Below are positions 36,118 to 47,228 of a stretch of 64,000 nucleotides of DNA, in pieces. How positions within the stretch are numbered: position 1 is the first letter of the stretch; each line of letters begins with the position of its first letter. The stretch is from contig JASANE010028433.1 in NCBI GenBank assembly GCA_030248225.1, positions 1 to 64,000 on the forward strand, in the 5' to 3' direction. This stretch comes from Trileptium ribeirensis (lineage: Eukaryota > Nematoda > Enoplea > Enoplida > Thoracostomopsidae). Under the pieces are notes generated by a model. That model was not told the origin of the DNA, searched no databases, and was given only the letters and a program-made list of their open reading frames with translations. Both the position numbers and the translations under genes were made by a program.

Positions 36118-37227
36118 TGACTCATTTAAGTTAATTTGTGCGCCGTGACTTAGCTATGTCCTAATAGTGGGCGGTGACTGTCCGCATGTCCGCGTAACAG
36201 CGTAGATACGGATATATGTGACAGTCTGCCGTGACTGTGTGGATTTTTTTATCAGTGAGCTCTAACTATATAATATGTCCTTAATAGCCCAAAAACGCAG
36301 TATAGCATATCGGTCGTAGATATCTCGATGTATAAGTGATGTTATGGGGCAAGATTTGTCAGCTGTCCAACGCTGTAAATTTAAATTTTGGCAACTGTCC
36401 AACGCTGTAAATTTAAGTTTTGGCAGTTGTTCAGCGCGGGAAATTCAAATTTTGGCAGTTGTCTAGCACGGGAAATTCAAATTTTGGCAGCAATCCAGAG
36501 CGGGATATAAAAATTTTGACAGTTATTCAGCGCGGGAAATTCAAACTTTGGCAGCTATCCAACGCTGCAAATTTAAATTTTGACACAGAGCGGGAAATTA
36601 AAATTTTGGCAATTGTCCAGCGCGGGAAATTGAAATTTTGGCAGTTGTCCAGTGCGGGAAATTAAAATTTCGGTAGTTGTCCAGTGTGGGAAATTCAAAT
36701 TTTGGCAGTTGTGCAGCGCGGGAAATTCAAATTTTGGCAGATGTCCAGTGCGGGAAATTCAAGTTTTGGCATTTGTCGAGCGCGGGAAATTCAAATTTTG
36801 GCAGTTATTCAGCGCGGGAAATTCAAATTTTGGCAGTTGTCTAGCGCGGGAAATTTAAATTTTGCAGAAGCGCGGGAAATTAAAATTTGGGCAGTTGTCC
36901 AGCGCGGGAAATTTACATTTTGATAGCTGTCCAACGCTTTAAATTTAAATTTTGGCAGTTGTATAGCGCGGTAAATTCAATCTTAGCAGTCGTCCAATGC
37001 GCGAAATTTAAATTTTGGCAGCTGCCCTGCGCGGCAATAGTGCGCCGATACTCATATATTTGTCCAGTCCAGTCCGCCATGACGCCCAGCTTATCAAACC
37101 CTACTTTCTAAGTAAATGCGGACAAAACAGATAGTCAGCCGTGACTGTTGATTGTTCCAACAAGCGAAACTAGACTGTTGGCACATAGCTAGGTCACGGC
37201 GCACACAAATTAACGTAAACGAGCCAT
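36118..37227. mobile_element. Tc1/mariner-like MITE carrying a minisatellite
   Basis: The left end TGACTCATTTAAGTTAATTT and the right end (read inward, ATGGCTCGTTTACGTTAATT) are inverted repeats continuing to CGCCGTGAC about 30 bp inside. TA flanks both sides (36116-36117, 37228-37229), and the neighbouring tandem-repeat unit reads continuously GTGAGT-TAGAAATT once the element is removed. It encodes no transposase. A lone right end of the same family may stand at about 35595-35614. Confidence 0.7.
36366..37030. repeat. Minisatellite of 32 bp units, about 20 copies
   Basis: Units of the form GGCAGTTGTCCAGCGCGGGA plus AATTCAAATTTT repeat head to tail with a 32 bp period. Because 32 is not a multiple of three, the repeat stays open in all frames for long stretches and gives false ORFs (FWQLSSAGNSNF-like). 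It lies inside the MITE. Confidence 0.95.
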
Positions 37228-38150
37228 TAGAAATTCGGGGAATTTCATAAACAACGATTCTCTAACAAAAAAATTTAAGTTAGAGATCTAAATTAGATTC
37301 TTGAAATTTCTAGCTTTTAACTATAGGAATCAGGCATTAGAGAAATGTCTAGGTTTTGAATCCCAGATCTAAATATATTTAAAGCCTCGCACCGTGAGCT
37401 TAGGACCTCAGTTTGCTCGTACAATCGGTGAAGCAAGTGTTGGTATTATGTGTGCTCGTAATTTAACGTAAGTGAATGTAAACCCTAGGTACCTTAAGTA
37501 TTACACTTACATTAGCGGAAACGTAATTGCATTTTTGCTGGATTTTCTGAAATTTTTTGTGAGTTCGAAATTCGGGGAATTACATAAAAATGATTCTCTA
37601 ACGAAAAAATTAATGTTAGAGATATAAATTAGATTCTTGAAATTTCTAGCTCTTAATTATAGGAACCGGCATTAGAGAAATTCATAGGTTTGAATCCCAG
37701 ATAAATATATTTAAAGCCTCGCACCCTGAGCTTAGGACCTCAGTTTGCTCGTACAATCGGTGAAGCAAGTGTTGGTATTATGTGTGCTCGTAATTTACCG
37801 TAAGTGAATGTAAACCCTGAATACCTTAAGTATTACACTTACATTAGCGGAAACGTAATTGCATTTTTGCTTGATTTTCTGAAATTTTTTTTTGTGAGTT
37901 CGAAATTCGGGGAATTTCATAAAAATGATTCTCTAGCGAAAAAATTAAAGTTAGAGATATAAATTAGATTCTTGAAATTTCTAGCTCTTAACTATAGGAA
38001 CCCGGCATTAGAGAAATTCATAAGTTTGAATCCCAGATCTAAATATATTTAAAGCCTCGCACCGTGAGCTTAGGTCCTCAGCTTGCTCGTACAATCGGTG
38101 AAGCAATAGTTGGTATTATGTGTGCTCGTAATTTAACGTAAGTGAATGTA

Positions 38151-39453
38151 TGGTTATTTATGTATTTATATCTCATATTGAGATGTAGTAAATCATTGCC
38201 AGAATAAATTTTGAATACATATTCACCTTGTGGTTCAACTTTCGTTCAATTGTTCTTTCTCCTAAATCCTCGTAATACTACATTAGTTAGGACTTATGCG
38301 GGCTACACAGCACACAGAAATGACACTTAAACTATAATTGGTTGGGGTAGCAACGCACTGTGGTTTTTTAGACAATTATGAAACTATGGAAACCATGTCG
38401 CTTTGATCTGTGCAATTTCAATAACATGTAGTTTACCATGAAAGTTGTACTCATATATACCTACGACCTATGACGCAGCTATGCGCTTAGGCTTCGAAAA
38501 TGTTATAACGTATGTCAGGATTATAGGCTGTCGCACCAGCCACTGAGCTCGAAAAACATTTGCCCAATTCAGCAAATGCCAAAACCCAAACCAGTGCTCA
38601 TGTCACCTTTAGGGGCCGGACGTTATATCGTTTAGCAAAAAGAAAACCTAAGAGCGGGGGGTTCGGGGGCGGCAGCCCCCGATTTAGGCTTTGGCTTAGT
38701 ACATGGCTCATATATAAACCTTAGCTTAGGCTAAGACTAAGGCTAAGGCGATACTGTGAAGTTTTTGAATATCAAATAAAAAAGTAGAAAAAACAAAAAA
38801 AGATGAGCAGAAGAATTATAAACAAAATGAATTAAATGAATTGAATTGAAACAAAATGAATCAAATACGAGAATGATCTTAGATAAAGATATTGGAAAAA
38901 ATAGGAGACTAAGATCACCGCATCCTGTCCCTTAAGGCTTTCTCCTCACCGACCGGCTGGCACCTGGGAGGCCGAAGGCCTCCTCTCCTTGAAGAATTGG
39001 CTGCACCTTTTAGACTTAAAACACAGGGCATGTATGGAAAAGAAGTAGTGTATACGGGAAGGAGTGGAAAGTGAAGATATGGTAAAGATAAGAAGGTTTA
39101 GAAACGTAAGGCTGACGTTTGAAAAGATCAAGGGGTGATATGCAGGGCGGATATTTAAGAAACCATGTGAAAGTACATGTGAGTCGTTGAATGAATTCAT
39201 TTTTCAGGAGAACAAAATAAACACATAATTACTTAGTTAACATAACACTTATCTAAGCAAAATAGTAATTTAGTTCATGTGTTTTTATGATTTTATATGC
39301 TCTTTATTGGTTCGATACACCGTTACGCAAAGAATTGCTTCTAGATTAACGAAGTTGCGGGCGGTGTGATTTATTGGTTTACTGATTAAGGAAGAGGAAT
39401 GGCCTATACTCGGCTTTCCGAATACCAGCACTTATTATTTGAAACAACTTTAA
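38151..39453. other. No recognisable gene
   Basis: AT-rich DNA. A perfect hairpin GGAGGCC-GAA-GGCCTCC lies near 38969, and TTAGGCTAAGACTAAGGC-type sequence near 38730. The right end leads into the pogo-like transposase fragment. Confidence 0.35.
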
Positions 39454-39575
39454 TTGTGTCAAACTTGCGACCAGTTTGCTCAATTTTCACCCAACGTTGG
39501 TCATCACTACAACTGTAGGCAACATTGGTCAGAGGTGAAATACGATACATATTTTTGGCTATTTGCCTTTCGCCT
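39454..39575 (+). pseudogene. 5' fragment of pogo-like transposase gene
   Basis: The reading frame that reaches the gypsy insertion site (…FWLFAFRL) continues directly, after removal of the inserted element and one CGCCT copy, into the frame that encodes the transposase at 55177 onward. It is therefore the upstream half of the interrupted gene. The DNA-binding domain itself cannot be delimited. Confidence 0.45.
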
Positions 39576-41841
39576 TGTTGGGGCTGGTGCCTTTTTCACC
39601 ACAAAATTTTTCTTTTTCTATTCCATAAAGGCCGCCTCCACGCCACCCTGGTATTCCCTGTCGCCCTCGGCCTGGTAAATGAGCGTAAAACTAAATGTAA
39701 CTTGTTATCTTAACGTATGCCTAGCTATGTATTTATTTATAAATATATAAAATATAATCAAACTTTTAAAATTATCAAAATTCAACCATAGCCATAACTT
39801 CCCAAAACCTAAATTTCTTAAATAAAATCATATAAAACACACTTTTTCTTTTTCTCCACCCTTTTTCCTACAACATATACCTCACCCATCCTTTTCTTCT
39901 CCCCACAACCAAAATTTACACAAAATCTATTTTTCTCTTTTTTCCTATTTTTGTACCAAAATTCAAACCCCTCCCTCTCACCCAAACCTCCACCAATCTC
40001 CCTAAAATTTTCATATCTTTTTCACATCACTACTCCTATCCACATATTAACCCCTCTTCTTCCTCTTCTTTTTATTTCCTATAAATTCACCCTTTCGAAA
40101 AATATCCTTTTTCTCCCCTTTCTCATCTTTTTCAAATATCCCCCATTTCCCCAAAAGCCTACCAATCCATTCCAAATTTTAATATCCTTTTTCCCTTACC
40201 ACCTCTATTCATATATCCACTCCACCCCTTTCCCATTCCTCTATTTTTCATAAATTTCTATTTTCCAAAATTCCCATTTTTCTCCAACTTTTCACATTTT
40301 TCAAACATCTCCCATTCGCTAAATATTTAACCCCCACTCCTCAAATTTAAAATGCAAACTCCCCTACCTACCCCTTCACCATATTAAAATTTCACCATCC
40401 ACGTCTCTCTACTTTTCTCAAACCCCACCCCACCTTTTTACCCCATTTCTCATGTCAAATTTTTCTTTAAAATTCTTCTAAATTATATAATAAATATATC
40501 ATATATATGTTATTATTGTCGCGGCGAGCGCGTATAACTCTAATACGGTACGGGGTACCGTTTGTTTTCGCCAGTTGGACGTATTTCATATTAATAAATA
40601 GTTACTTGTCTCGATATATGCTGTGGTAATTTTGAATTATTATTATTGATTATTATGATGTTGAGTTTTTCGAGTTGACGTCCTAGCTAGGCAGGGACAG
40701 AATAATAGAGTGCTACGTGTTATTGGAAGTTGAAGGATGTTGTTTATCGGTTAATTTCATTACATAGAGTTTAACTAGTCTAGTTGTTGGACTGCATGGT
40801 GGTTATGAATTTATTCGGCGATTACGAGTTTATTTGGTAAAATGCTATTTCGATCGTAAAGCGTGTAATTTCAAATGGATTGTTTTCACGATTTCTATTT
40901 ATTTTTGTAGAACTAATAGGCGTCACTTGGCGAGGAACAGCGTAGCGATTTGTACCGTCTTATTTCTCGGTTTAACGCGATCTGCGAGTTTTCTCGGGTA
41001 TAATATAAGGATATAACGTGTTAACTGTATTACATTCTAAATTAATACGGATCTGCTTGGAGGCCGACTGCGTTTTATCCGAGGTTCTTATTAGAACTGT
41101 CGCCATATTTTTATTGCTGTATATTGATTCGTCGCTAGTGATCACAGGCCAGTATGCGCTAGTTAGCAAAACAATTGAAGACGTTGCACTGAATGGTTTT
41201 GGATTAAATTGACATTGAAGTGAGTTACTAGAAATGCGAAGTGTGTTTATCGTGGGAAGTAACGAACTTAATTCTGCATTTACTCTGATATTTCTCTTGA
41301 AGATGGGCAATCTGTGTAGCAACTCAGCTAGAGTACTGGCACGTCACGAAAAGAGTAACTTGTGGTAACTGGCTACAGACTCGTGATATGTCTATGTTAA
41401 TTGTTTCGAGGTGCTTTCTTGTAAGCTCGAGTGTTAAACGAAGTTTACCAAACTAAACATCTAAGCAAGTTTAAACTACGCAAGTTTCAACTCTTGAATT
41501 TCCCTGCTGGAAATATGGACCTTGTTCTTCTTGAGGATAAATTTACGACCGCGGTCTGTTGTTAACTCCAGTCAAGAAGAGCGTTATAAAGTCTCCGTAA
41601 CGAACTACCGAGCTGTTAGCTGTGGCATTTGTGGCTCACGTACTAGATTTGACTTTGAATTATCGCCACTACTCTGGTACGCCAGACCACGAACTCGCGC
41701 ACCCCAGCTGTTAGGGTAGTGTTAATTGGTGGCCTGAACTGTGGTTAAACTGTATTTTTGGTGTATTATAGTAGTCGCTGGGGGTCGAAGGGCCGCGTAA
41801 GCACGAATCCACACGCCGCCGAAAAAGATTAAGCTCCGACA
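39576..41841 (+). repeat. 5' LTR of the PHD-type gypsy element
   Basis: It begins TGTTGGGGCT and ends CTCCGACA (2266 bp). The flanks CGCCT at 39571-39575 and 55177-55181 are a perfect 5 bp target duplication for the whole element. The LTR holds a strand-asymmetric C/T-rich tract with almost no G (about 39835-40480), a perfect hairpin ACGGTAC-GGG-GTACCGT (40545-40561), and a possible TATA box (GGTATAATATAAGG near 40997). Confidence 0.95.
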
Positions 41842-41860
41842 TGGTGGCCACGACGAGGCC
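41842..41860 (+). promoter_or_regulatory. Primer-binding site of the PHD-type gypsy element
   Basis: TGGTGGCCACGACGAGG starts directly at the LTR end, in the place of the primer site. The matching tRNA could not be named. Confidence 0.6.
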
Positions 41861-42029
41861 ATTTCCAATCCTGATCTTGTGAAGATCCTGTTGGTACGTC
41901 TGCCGGATTGGTTTGCGGTTAGTGGTGATATTTGATTTGCTGACATTTTCTTAGTATTAACTTTTGCGCGTTATAGCACGGATTTGTGAGTGTCCGTGGT
42001 TGGTGAATAGTGTTCTGTATTATTACGGC

Positions 42030-43540
42030 ATGGATGATACAGCCGGCTTGTTGCCTCCAGACGGTACAACTCAATGGTCTATTGGAATCGACTCTACGAG
42101 TACGCCTTTACCGACTGCTACTGAAGGTGGCACTACTTCTATGGGTGACGCTACGTTGACTCCGATTGAAGCGACCTTGCGTCGACTGGAGGTAAGCTTG
42201 TATGATTCTAATCGTAAATACGATGAAATAACAGACCTGGTATGTGGTACAGTCGAGCGAGAACGCAAACTCCAAAGTTTAATAACACGTCAGACCGATT
42301 ATTTGAACAATCAGATGAGTGAAATACGGGGTAACCTTAATCAATTGCGACATCTGATACGTATGGATCCTGTATTGACTCCAATCTCTGATACCAGAAT
42401 GGAAGATTCGGTTTATATGAATGCCACTGTTGTAGATGTCGATACTAGGCCAAAAGTACGTTTAGGTGTTAGGTCTACTTTTCCAGTAACAGACCCAGTC
42501 AGGGCTGGACCACCTCAGTCGGCGGCGCCATTGCCGACTGTTCAGGTTTCATCTTATGACATCCATCAGTGCCTACTAGAATTCCGTCAGTTCCGGCTGT
42601 GGTGTCTTCATGTGTGCCTGTATCTACATCGATCAACTCTCTTCCAACATTAGCAAATGTCGTTTCGGTCGGTACTGGTACTTTAGCAGCTACAGGTAGT
42701 TCCGCAGTGTGTACACGAACGGCTGCTCCTGTCGCTGCGCTTGCGCCTGTTGCTGCAGCTGCCCCTGTTATGCCGTCTATTGTAGTTAACGTACCGCCTC
42801 CGAAAGAGCCTGTAAATATTGAAAGATACGATGGCACATCTGATTTTACGACGTATTTTCGTAGGCTAGAAACTGAGTTCGAATTGGCAGGTGTAGACAA
42901 GTCAAGCGATAAATTTCGTACCCTGCGTAAGAAATTAACGGATGCCGCCCGAAGTTTTATTGAATTGCTGATGACGGCTTCAGAGGCACCGACGACATAT
43001 GAAGAGTTAGTTTATCAGTTGTTTAAACGATTTGCAGAAAGTCGGAAATTCGTGGATGAAGTCCAGCGATTCCAACAGATGAGTCAAAAGAGTTCCGTTG
43101 CAAATTTTGCTGATGAACTAGAGTTGCAGTAGCATAAGCGGATCGCTCCGTGAAACTTGGTGAACAGAATGCCGCTAAATTATTGCGCAATACATTTTTG
43201 CGAGGTATGCGACGTGGGTTACGTTCACGTTTGATCCATGGTGACCAATGGTCTTTTGATGAAGTGAAACGTCGAGCGGTAAACCTGGAGCGTACAGAAA
43301 AATTATTGTCCGGAACCGACGATGATGGGATTTCATCGCGACAGACCAGTAGGTTTCAACGATCTTGGAAACCAAGTCCAAGTGCCAACGATAATAATGG
43401 TGTATCACCACGAAGGAACGATGGTCGACAGGCTCCAGCGCGTTCGAATGACCGAAATCGGGGTAACGACGTGAGGAATACCCGAGTTTTCGAGAGAACT
43501 TCTGCTTCCTCAAAGGAAGCGGTTGCTACCGAAACCGAAA
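42030..43540 (+). pseudogene. gag: gag of the PHD-type gypsy element, frameshifted
   Basis: Structural capsid gene. ATG 42030 (MDDTAGLLPPDG) opens a frame with a helical/coiled-coil segment (about residues 45-110). After a frameshift near 42560 comes an alanine/valine/proline-rich linker and then the capsid core, NIERYDGTSDFTTYFRRLET through FQQMSQKSS (42815-43095), typical of Ty3/gypsy gag. A stop at 43131 and a further frame change lead into a basic tail ([19 protein letters not shown]). No CCHC zinc knuckle is found; the frame runs straight into reverse transcriptase. Confidence 0.85.
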
Positions 43541-44930
43541 AACGAATTTTAGCGAGGTTGTTAGAGCGTAACAGCGATGTTTTCGGAAGCTTCACAACAC
43601 CTTTGAGTCGAACGCATGTTTTGCGACATCCTATCGATACTGGAGATACCAAACCCATTCAACAAAGAATGCGACGTGCACCTTATGTGCATCGTGAAGA
43701 AATTTCGAAACAGGTCCAGGGTATGCTGGACGATGACGCAATTCAGCCATCAATGAGTCCTTGGGCATCTCCTGTTGTCCTTGTCAAGAAAAAGACTGGA
43801 GATATGCGATTTTGTATCGATTATCGTATATTGAACGATGTAACTAAGAAGGACAGTTTTCCCCTGCCACGAATTGACGATACGTTAAATGCCCTTAAAC
43901 GTGCCTAGTATTTCACAACGCTGGATTTGAAATCTGATTATTGGCAGGTAGAAATGGAGCCTGAAGATGTCGAAAAGACAGCTTTCATTTGCCATGAAGG
44001 GTTATTCGAATTCAAAGTAATGCCCTTTGGTTTAACGAATGCGCCTGCTACGTTGCAAAGAATGATGCAAATCGTCTTGTCAGGCTACCTTCTGGAATTT
44101 TGCATGTGCTATATCGACGACGTCATCGTGTTCTCACCCACGTTCGAAGAACATTTGTGGGATATCCAATGTGTGTTTAATCGTCTACGTGATGCAGGTT
44201 TATCTATTAAGGGCAAGAAATGTGACTTCGTACGACGGGAAGTATTGTTCCTAGGTCATGTAGTGTCGGAAAACGGAATAGCACCAGATCCAGCGAAAGT
44301 CCAAAAGATATTGGAGTGCGAAAGACCCCAAAACGTTACGGAAGTACGTTCGTTCTTAGGATTGACTGGTTATTATCGTCAATTTATAAAAGGTTATAGT
44401 CTCATCGCTGCTCCATTGCACGAATTGACAAAGGGACCGAGTAAGCTTAATTCGGTAGAATCTCGTTGGACGGAACAGTGCCAAGTAGCCTTTGATAAGC
44501 TGAAAGTGGCATTGACTACGGCGCCTATTATAGCATATCCTAACCCAGTGAAACCATTCCGGTTGTACACCGAAGCTAGTAACGAAGGTGTTGCTTTATT
44601 CTGACACAATGTGGCGAAGATGGAAAAGAACGAGTGATTCATTATGGAGGTAGAAAATTGCACGATGCTGAAACAAGGTATAGCGTGACTGAAAAGGAAT
44701 GTTTGGCCGTGGTACGAGCTTTGGTGCAATTTCGGCCATATTTGTTTGGTAGTTTTACCACGATTGTGCCGGATCACGCTCCCTTAGTACAGATTTTGAT
44801 GAAAACTCGTTCCATCGATTTGTTAACACCACGGTTATTGCGTTTCGTAACGAGAATCCAAGAATTCGATTACGAAGTAGTGTACAAACCTGGCAGACAG
44901 CACCTTAATGCTGATGCAATGTCACGTCCG
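43541..44930 (+). pseudogene. pol: Ty3/gypsy reverse transcriptase-RNase H
   Basis: RT copies the element RNA into DNA and RNase H removes the template. The order is complete from [12 protein letters not shown], through [20 protein letters not shown] and the YFTTLDLK block, MPFGLTNAPATLQR, the catalytic box YIDD at 44110-44121, LGHVVSENGI and VRSFLGLTGYYRQFI, to RNase H (IHYGGRKLHDAETRYSVTEK and HLNADAMSR). Breaks are an in-frame TAG at 43906, a frameshift/stop at 44602-44634, and glutamate in place of the catalytic RNase H aspartate (YTEAS, 44572-44574). The aspartic protease that should precede RT is absent, so gag is joined to RT by a deletion. Confidence 0.95.
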
Positions 44931-45129
44931 TCGATTTTGAAATCCACATCAAATAACGCCTCGGTTGATAATTCGGAAGTAGACCGGAAACAGGATCAAG
45001 AATATCTCCACGAAGCGTTAGTGAAACGGGAATCGAATCTGTTAAAGATTGTGGGCGTAGTTACGCAAAGCCCTAACCTCGTGACTGACGAAAACAATGA
45101 GACGAATGATCCACAACCTGATTCAAGTG

Positions 45130-46500
45130 GAATGCAGGTAGATGTTCCTGTAGTGGAACGTGATTTGAATGACTATTTCGCCATTGACCCGCCATGGTAA
45201 ACGTAAGAAATCCGGCGAGCCCAATCTTTGGATTCATTTACACGAGGAATGATTCGTTTTCTGGAAGACCAAGAGTTGGATCCCGAGTTAGCGGAGGATT
45301 TGCTACGACAGATCTTGTTGCAGGAAGATAGGTTCCACGTCCGACATGGCGTTTTGTACTATGTAAGCCGGAAACGTAGCCCTGTTCGCGCAGGAGCGTG
45401 CGAATTTCGTTTGGTACTACCGGAAGAATTCCGAGTAGTTGTGATGGAACAGGCTCACACGACTCGATATGCAGGTCATGTAGTATACAATCGAGCTTTG
45501 GCTAAGCTCGACCGGAAATTTTATTGGGTCACAATGAAGAATGACCTCGAAGCGTTTATTAACGCATGTGTTCCATGTGCTCGATTTAAACCTGGTCCTA
45601 ATCGTCGTGGACCGTTACAACCAATTCCCGCGATGGCACCATTTCATATGGTGGGCGTAGAGGTGATAGGTCCATTACCCGTTACTCGATACGGAAACAA
45701 GTACATTGTGAATTTTATAGACTATTTCACAAAGTGGCCAGAAGCATTCACTACACCAGACCAAACTGCTCGACCATTGTTGATTTATTGCTAAACAAGA
45801 TAGTGCCCAGACACAGTGTCCCACGTATCATTTTGTCCGACCAAGGGCCCGCTTTTGCGTCTGAATTGTTTGCGTCTGAAGCGGCGAAGCTAGTAAGTCG
45901 AACGGTGTCTGCTACTCCGTACCATCACCAATGTAATGGTCTTGTGGAACGATGGAATCAGACGCTAATGGCTATGATTAAGCCTCTCACCGAATTGGAG
46001 CCCGATAATTGGGATACCTATATCGATAGCGCACTTTTTGCGTATCGTACCACTGTTCACGTGTCAATGGGTCAACCCCGTTTTTCCTAGTGCATGGTCG
46101 TGACCCGGATTTACCCGGAGAAAATCCGTTGTTGTCCATAACGGAAGGTGGAAGTCCAGACCAACATGTACAAAAGCTGTTAGAAACTTTAACAACTACA
46201 TAGAAGGAAGCCAGTAGGTCTGTACGCTTGGCACAAGATGCGTACAAGCGATATTTTGATCGAAGAGCACGCATTCGTGACTTTTTTCCAGGTGATGTGG
46301 TGTTAATGCGTAGACCTGAGAAAATTGACCCTCGAAGAATTACGAATAAATTTCATCCGAATTTTGAACGGTTATACCGAGTGGTCAAAGTCCAAGGTCC
46401 CAATTTAGACGTATTACATTTGGGAGACGCGCGTAGAAAAACCAAGATTTATAATAAAAGTTTGTTTAAACACTTTGGTGGTGAGCCGCGCGATTACTTG
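45130..46500 (+). pseudogene. pol: Ty3/gypsy integrase
   Basis: The zinc-binding domain (H-x8-H in AHTTRYAGH, C-x2-C in CVPC) is followed by the catalytic core: GVEVIGPLP (the first acidic residue is Glu at 45660-45662 where Asp is usual), IILSDQGPAF (second Asp), and SATPYHHQCNGLVERWNQT (third residue, Glu), then the C-terminal GPY-like segment (HPNFERLYRVVKVQGPN). Frameshifts lie near 45780 and 46083, and a TAG at about 46201. It continues without a gap into a PHD finger. Confidence 0.93.
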
Positions 46501-46557
46501 GAGTATGAGCAACGCCTACGCGCGATCGAAATCGATAGCGAAGAAATCGATTGGTTC

Positions 46558-46734
46558 TGCGCAGAATGCGGGCAGAGTTACGAAGAAGACCTCCGCGTAG
46601 GCGAGGATGACGTCAATTGGATCGAATGCGACTACTGCCTCGAATGGTATCACTTTCGTTGTGTGGAATTGGAAAAGGAACCCGAAACGACGCTATGGTA
46701 TTGTCCAGCGTATGTTCGACGATTGTGTACGTGA
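46558..46734 (+). CDS. PHD finger at the integrase C-terminus
   Basis: Same open frame as the integrase tail (46228-46734). Cysteines 111 and 114 (CAEC), 134 and 137 with the classic WIECDYCLEWYHFRC core (His142, Cys145), and Cys159 (WYCPAY) give a Cys4-His-Cys3 PHD pattern in which only the last ligand is tyrosine. PHD fingers bind histone H3 tails; the tryptophan before the third ligand pair is the residue that forms the H3K4me3 cage in readers. By analogy with chromodomain gypsy elements it could steer integration to marked chromatin. That role is inferred. Confidence 0.88.
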   Translation, partial: CAECGQSYEEDLRVGEDDVNWIECDYCLEWYHFRCVELEKEPETTLWYCPAYVRRLCT

Positions 46735-47228
46735 ACAGGTAAATTGATATTTTTCTGGAATTACTTCTACCTTTTCTATTTTTCCGCTATCAAACGGAAT
46801 GAACAATGAATAATGTTGCATAGCAATAGTTCTTCGGTAATCGTTTAGTGCTAATTTGGGATCGATACTGTTGTAGTGTTGAGCCGATTTTCGGTGGAAA
46901 TCTGTCGCAGCGTGTATGCAAATGAGAACTTTTGGATTTCATCGAAGGAATGGAGAAGTGAAGGTGCTCGCTACGTAGATGGAGCCTTAATTATTGTGTA
47001 TTCGACATGGTGGCTTTCGAATGGTGTGCTAGATGGACTGTTATAAACAATTATTGCATTTTAGATTTTACGCAACTGCTGGTGATTATACTGCTTCACG
47101 GTAAGCTTAATTCGACTGTTGGTATTAATATTGCTTAATAGACTTTAATAACAATTGTCGCCATATTCAGCGTTATTCAACGACCAATTCGGCATCAACA
47201 AGATTTCGATCTTATAACGGCAATTGGA
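46735..47228. other. Non-coding spacer after pol
   Basis: AT-rich, no gene. It separates pol from the accessory ORF and could hold its splice acceptor. Confidence 0.4.

Larger units (their letters stand above)
35688..38150 (+). repeat. Promoter-like tandem repeat, about 337 bp units
   Basis: Units starting GAAATTCGGGGAATT begin at 35780, 37230, 37567 and 37902. A tail of a further unit lies at 35688-35779, and the last unit is cut at 38150. Each unit contains AATATATTTAAAGCC, a TCAGTT about 33 bp downstream, and GTAATTTAACGTAAGTGAATG, that is, a TATA box, an arthropod-type initiator and a GTAAGT splice donor. An AATAAA stands about 50 bp after the array (38200). The array is split by a Tc1-like MITE (36118-37227). 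Function as tandem promoters (LTR or 5'-UTR monomers) is inferred. Confidence 0.7.

Noticed and set aside
36420..37111. Overlapping ORFs encoding repeated FWQL/SAGNSNF-like peptides
   Set aside because: They are read-through of a 32 bp minisatellite in several frames and not a repeat protein gene.
39951..40253. 100-codon ORF rich in Pro, Leu, Phe
   Set aside because: It lies in the C/T-rich low-complexity tract of an LTR; the matching tract in the other LTR does not keep the frame.
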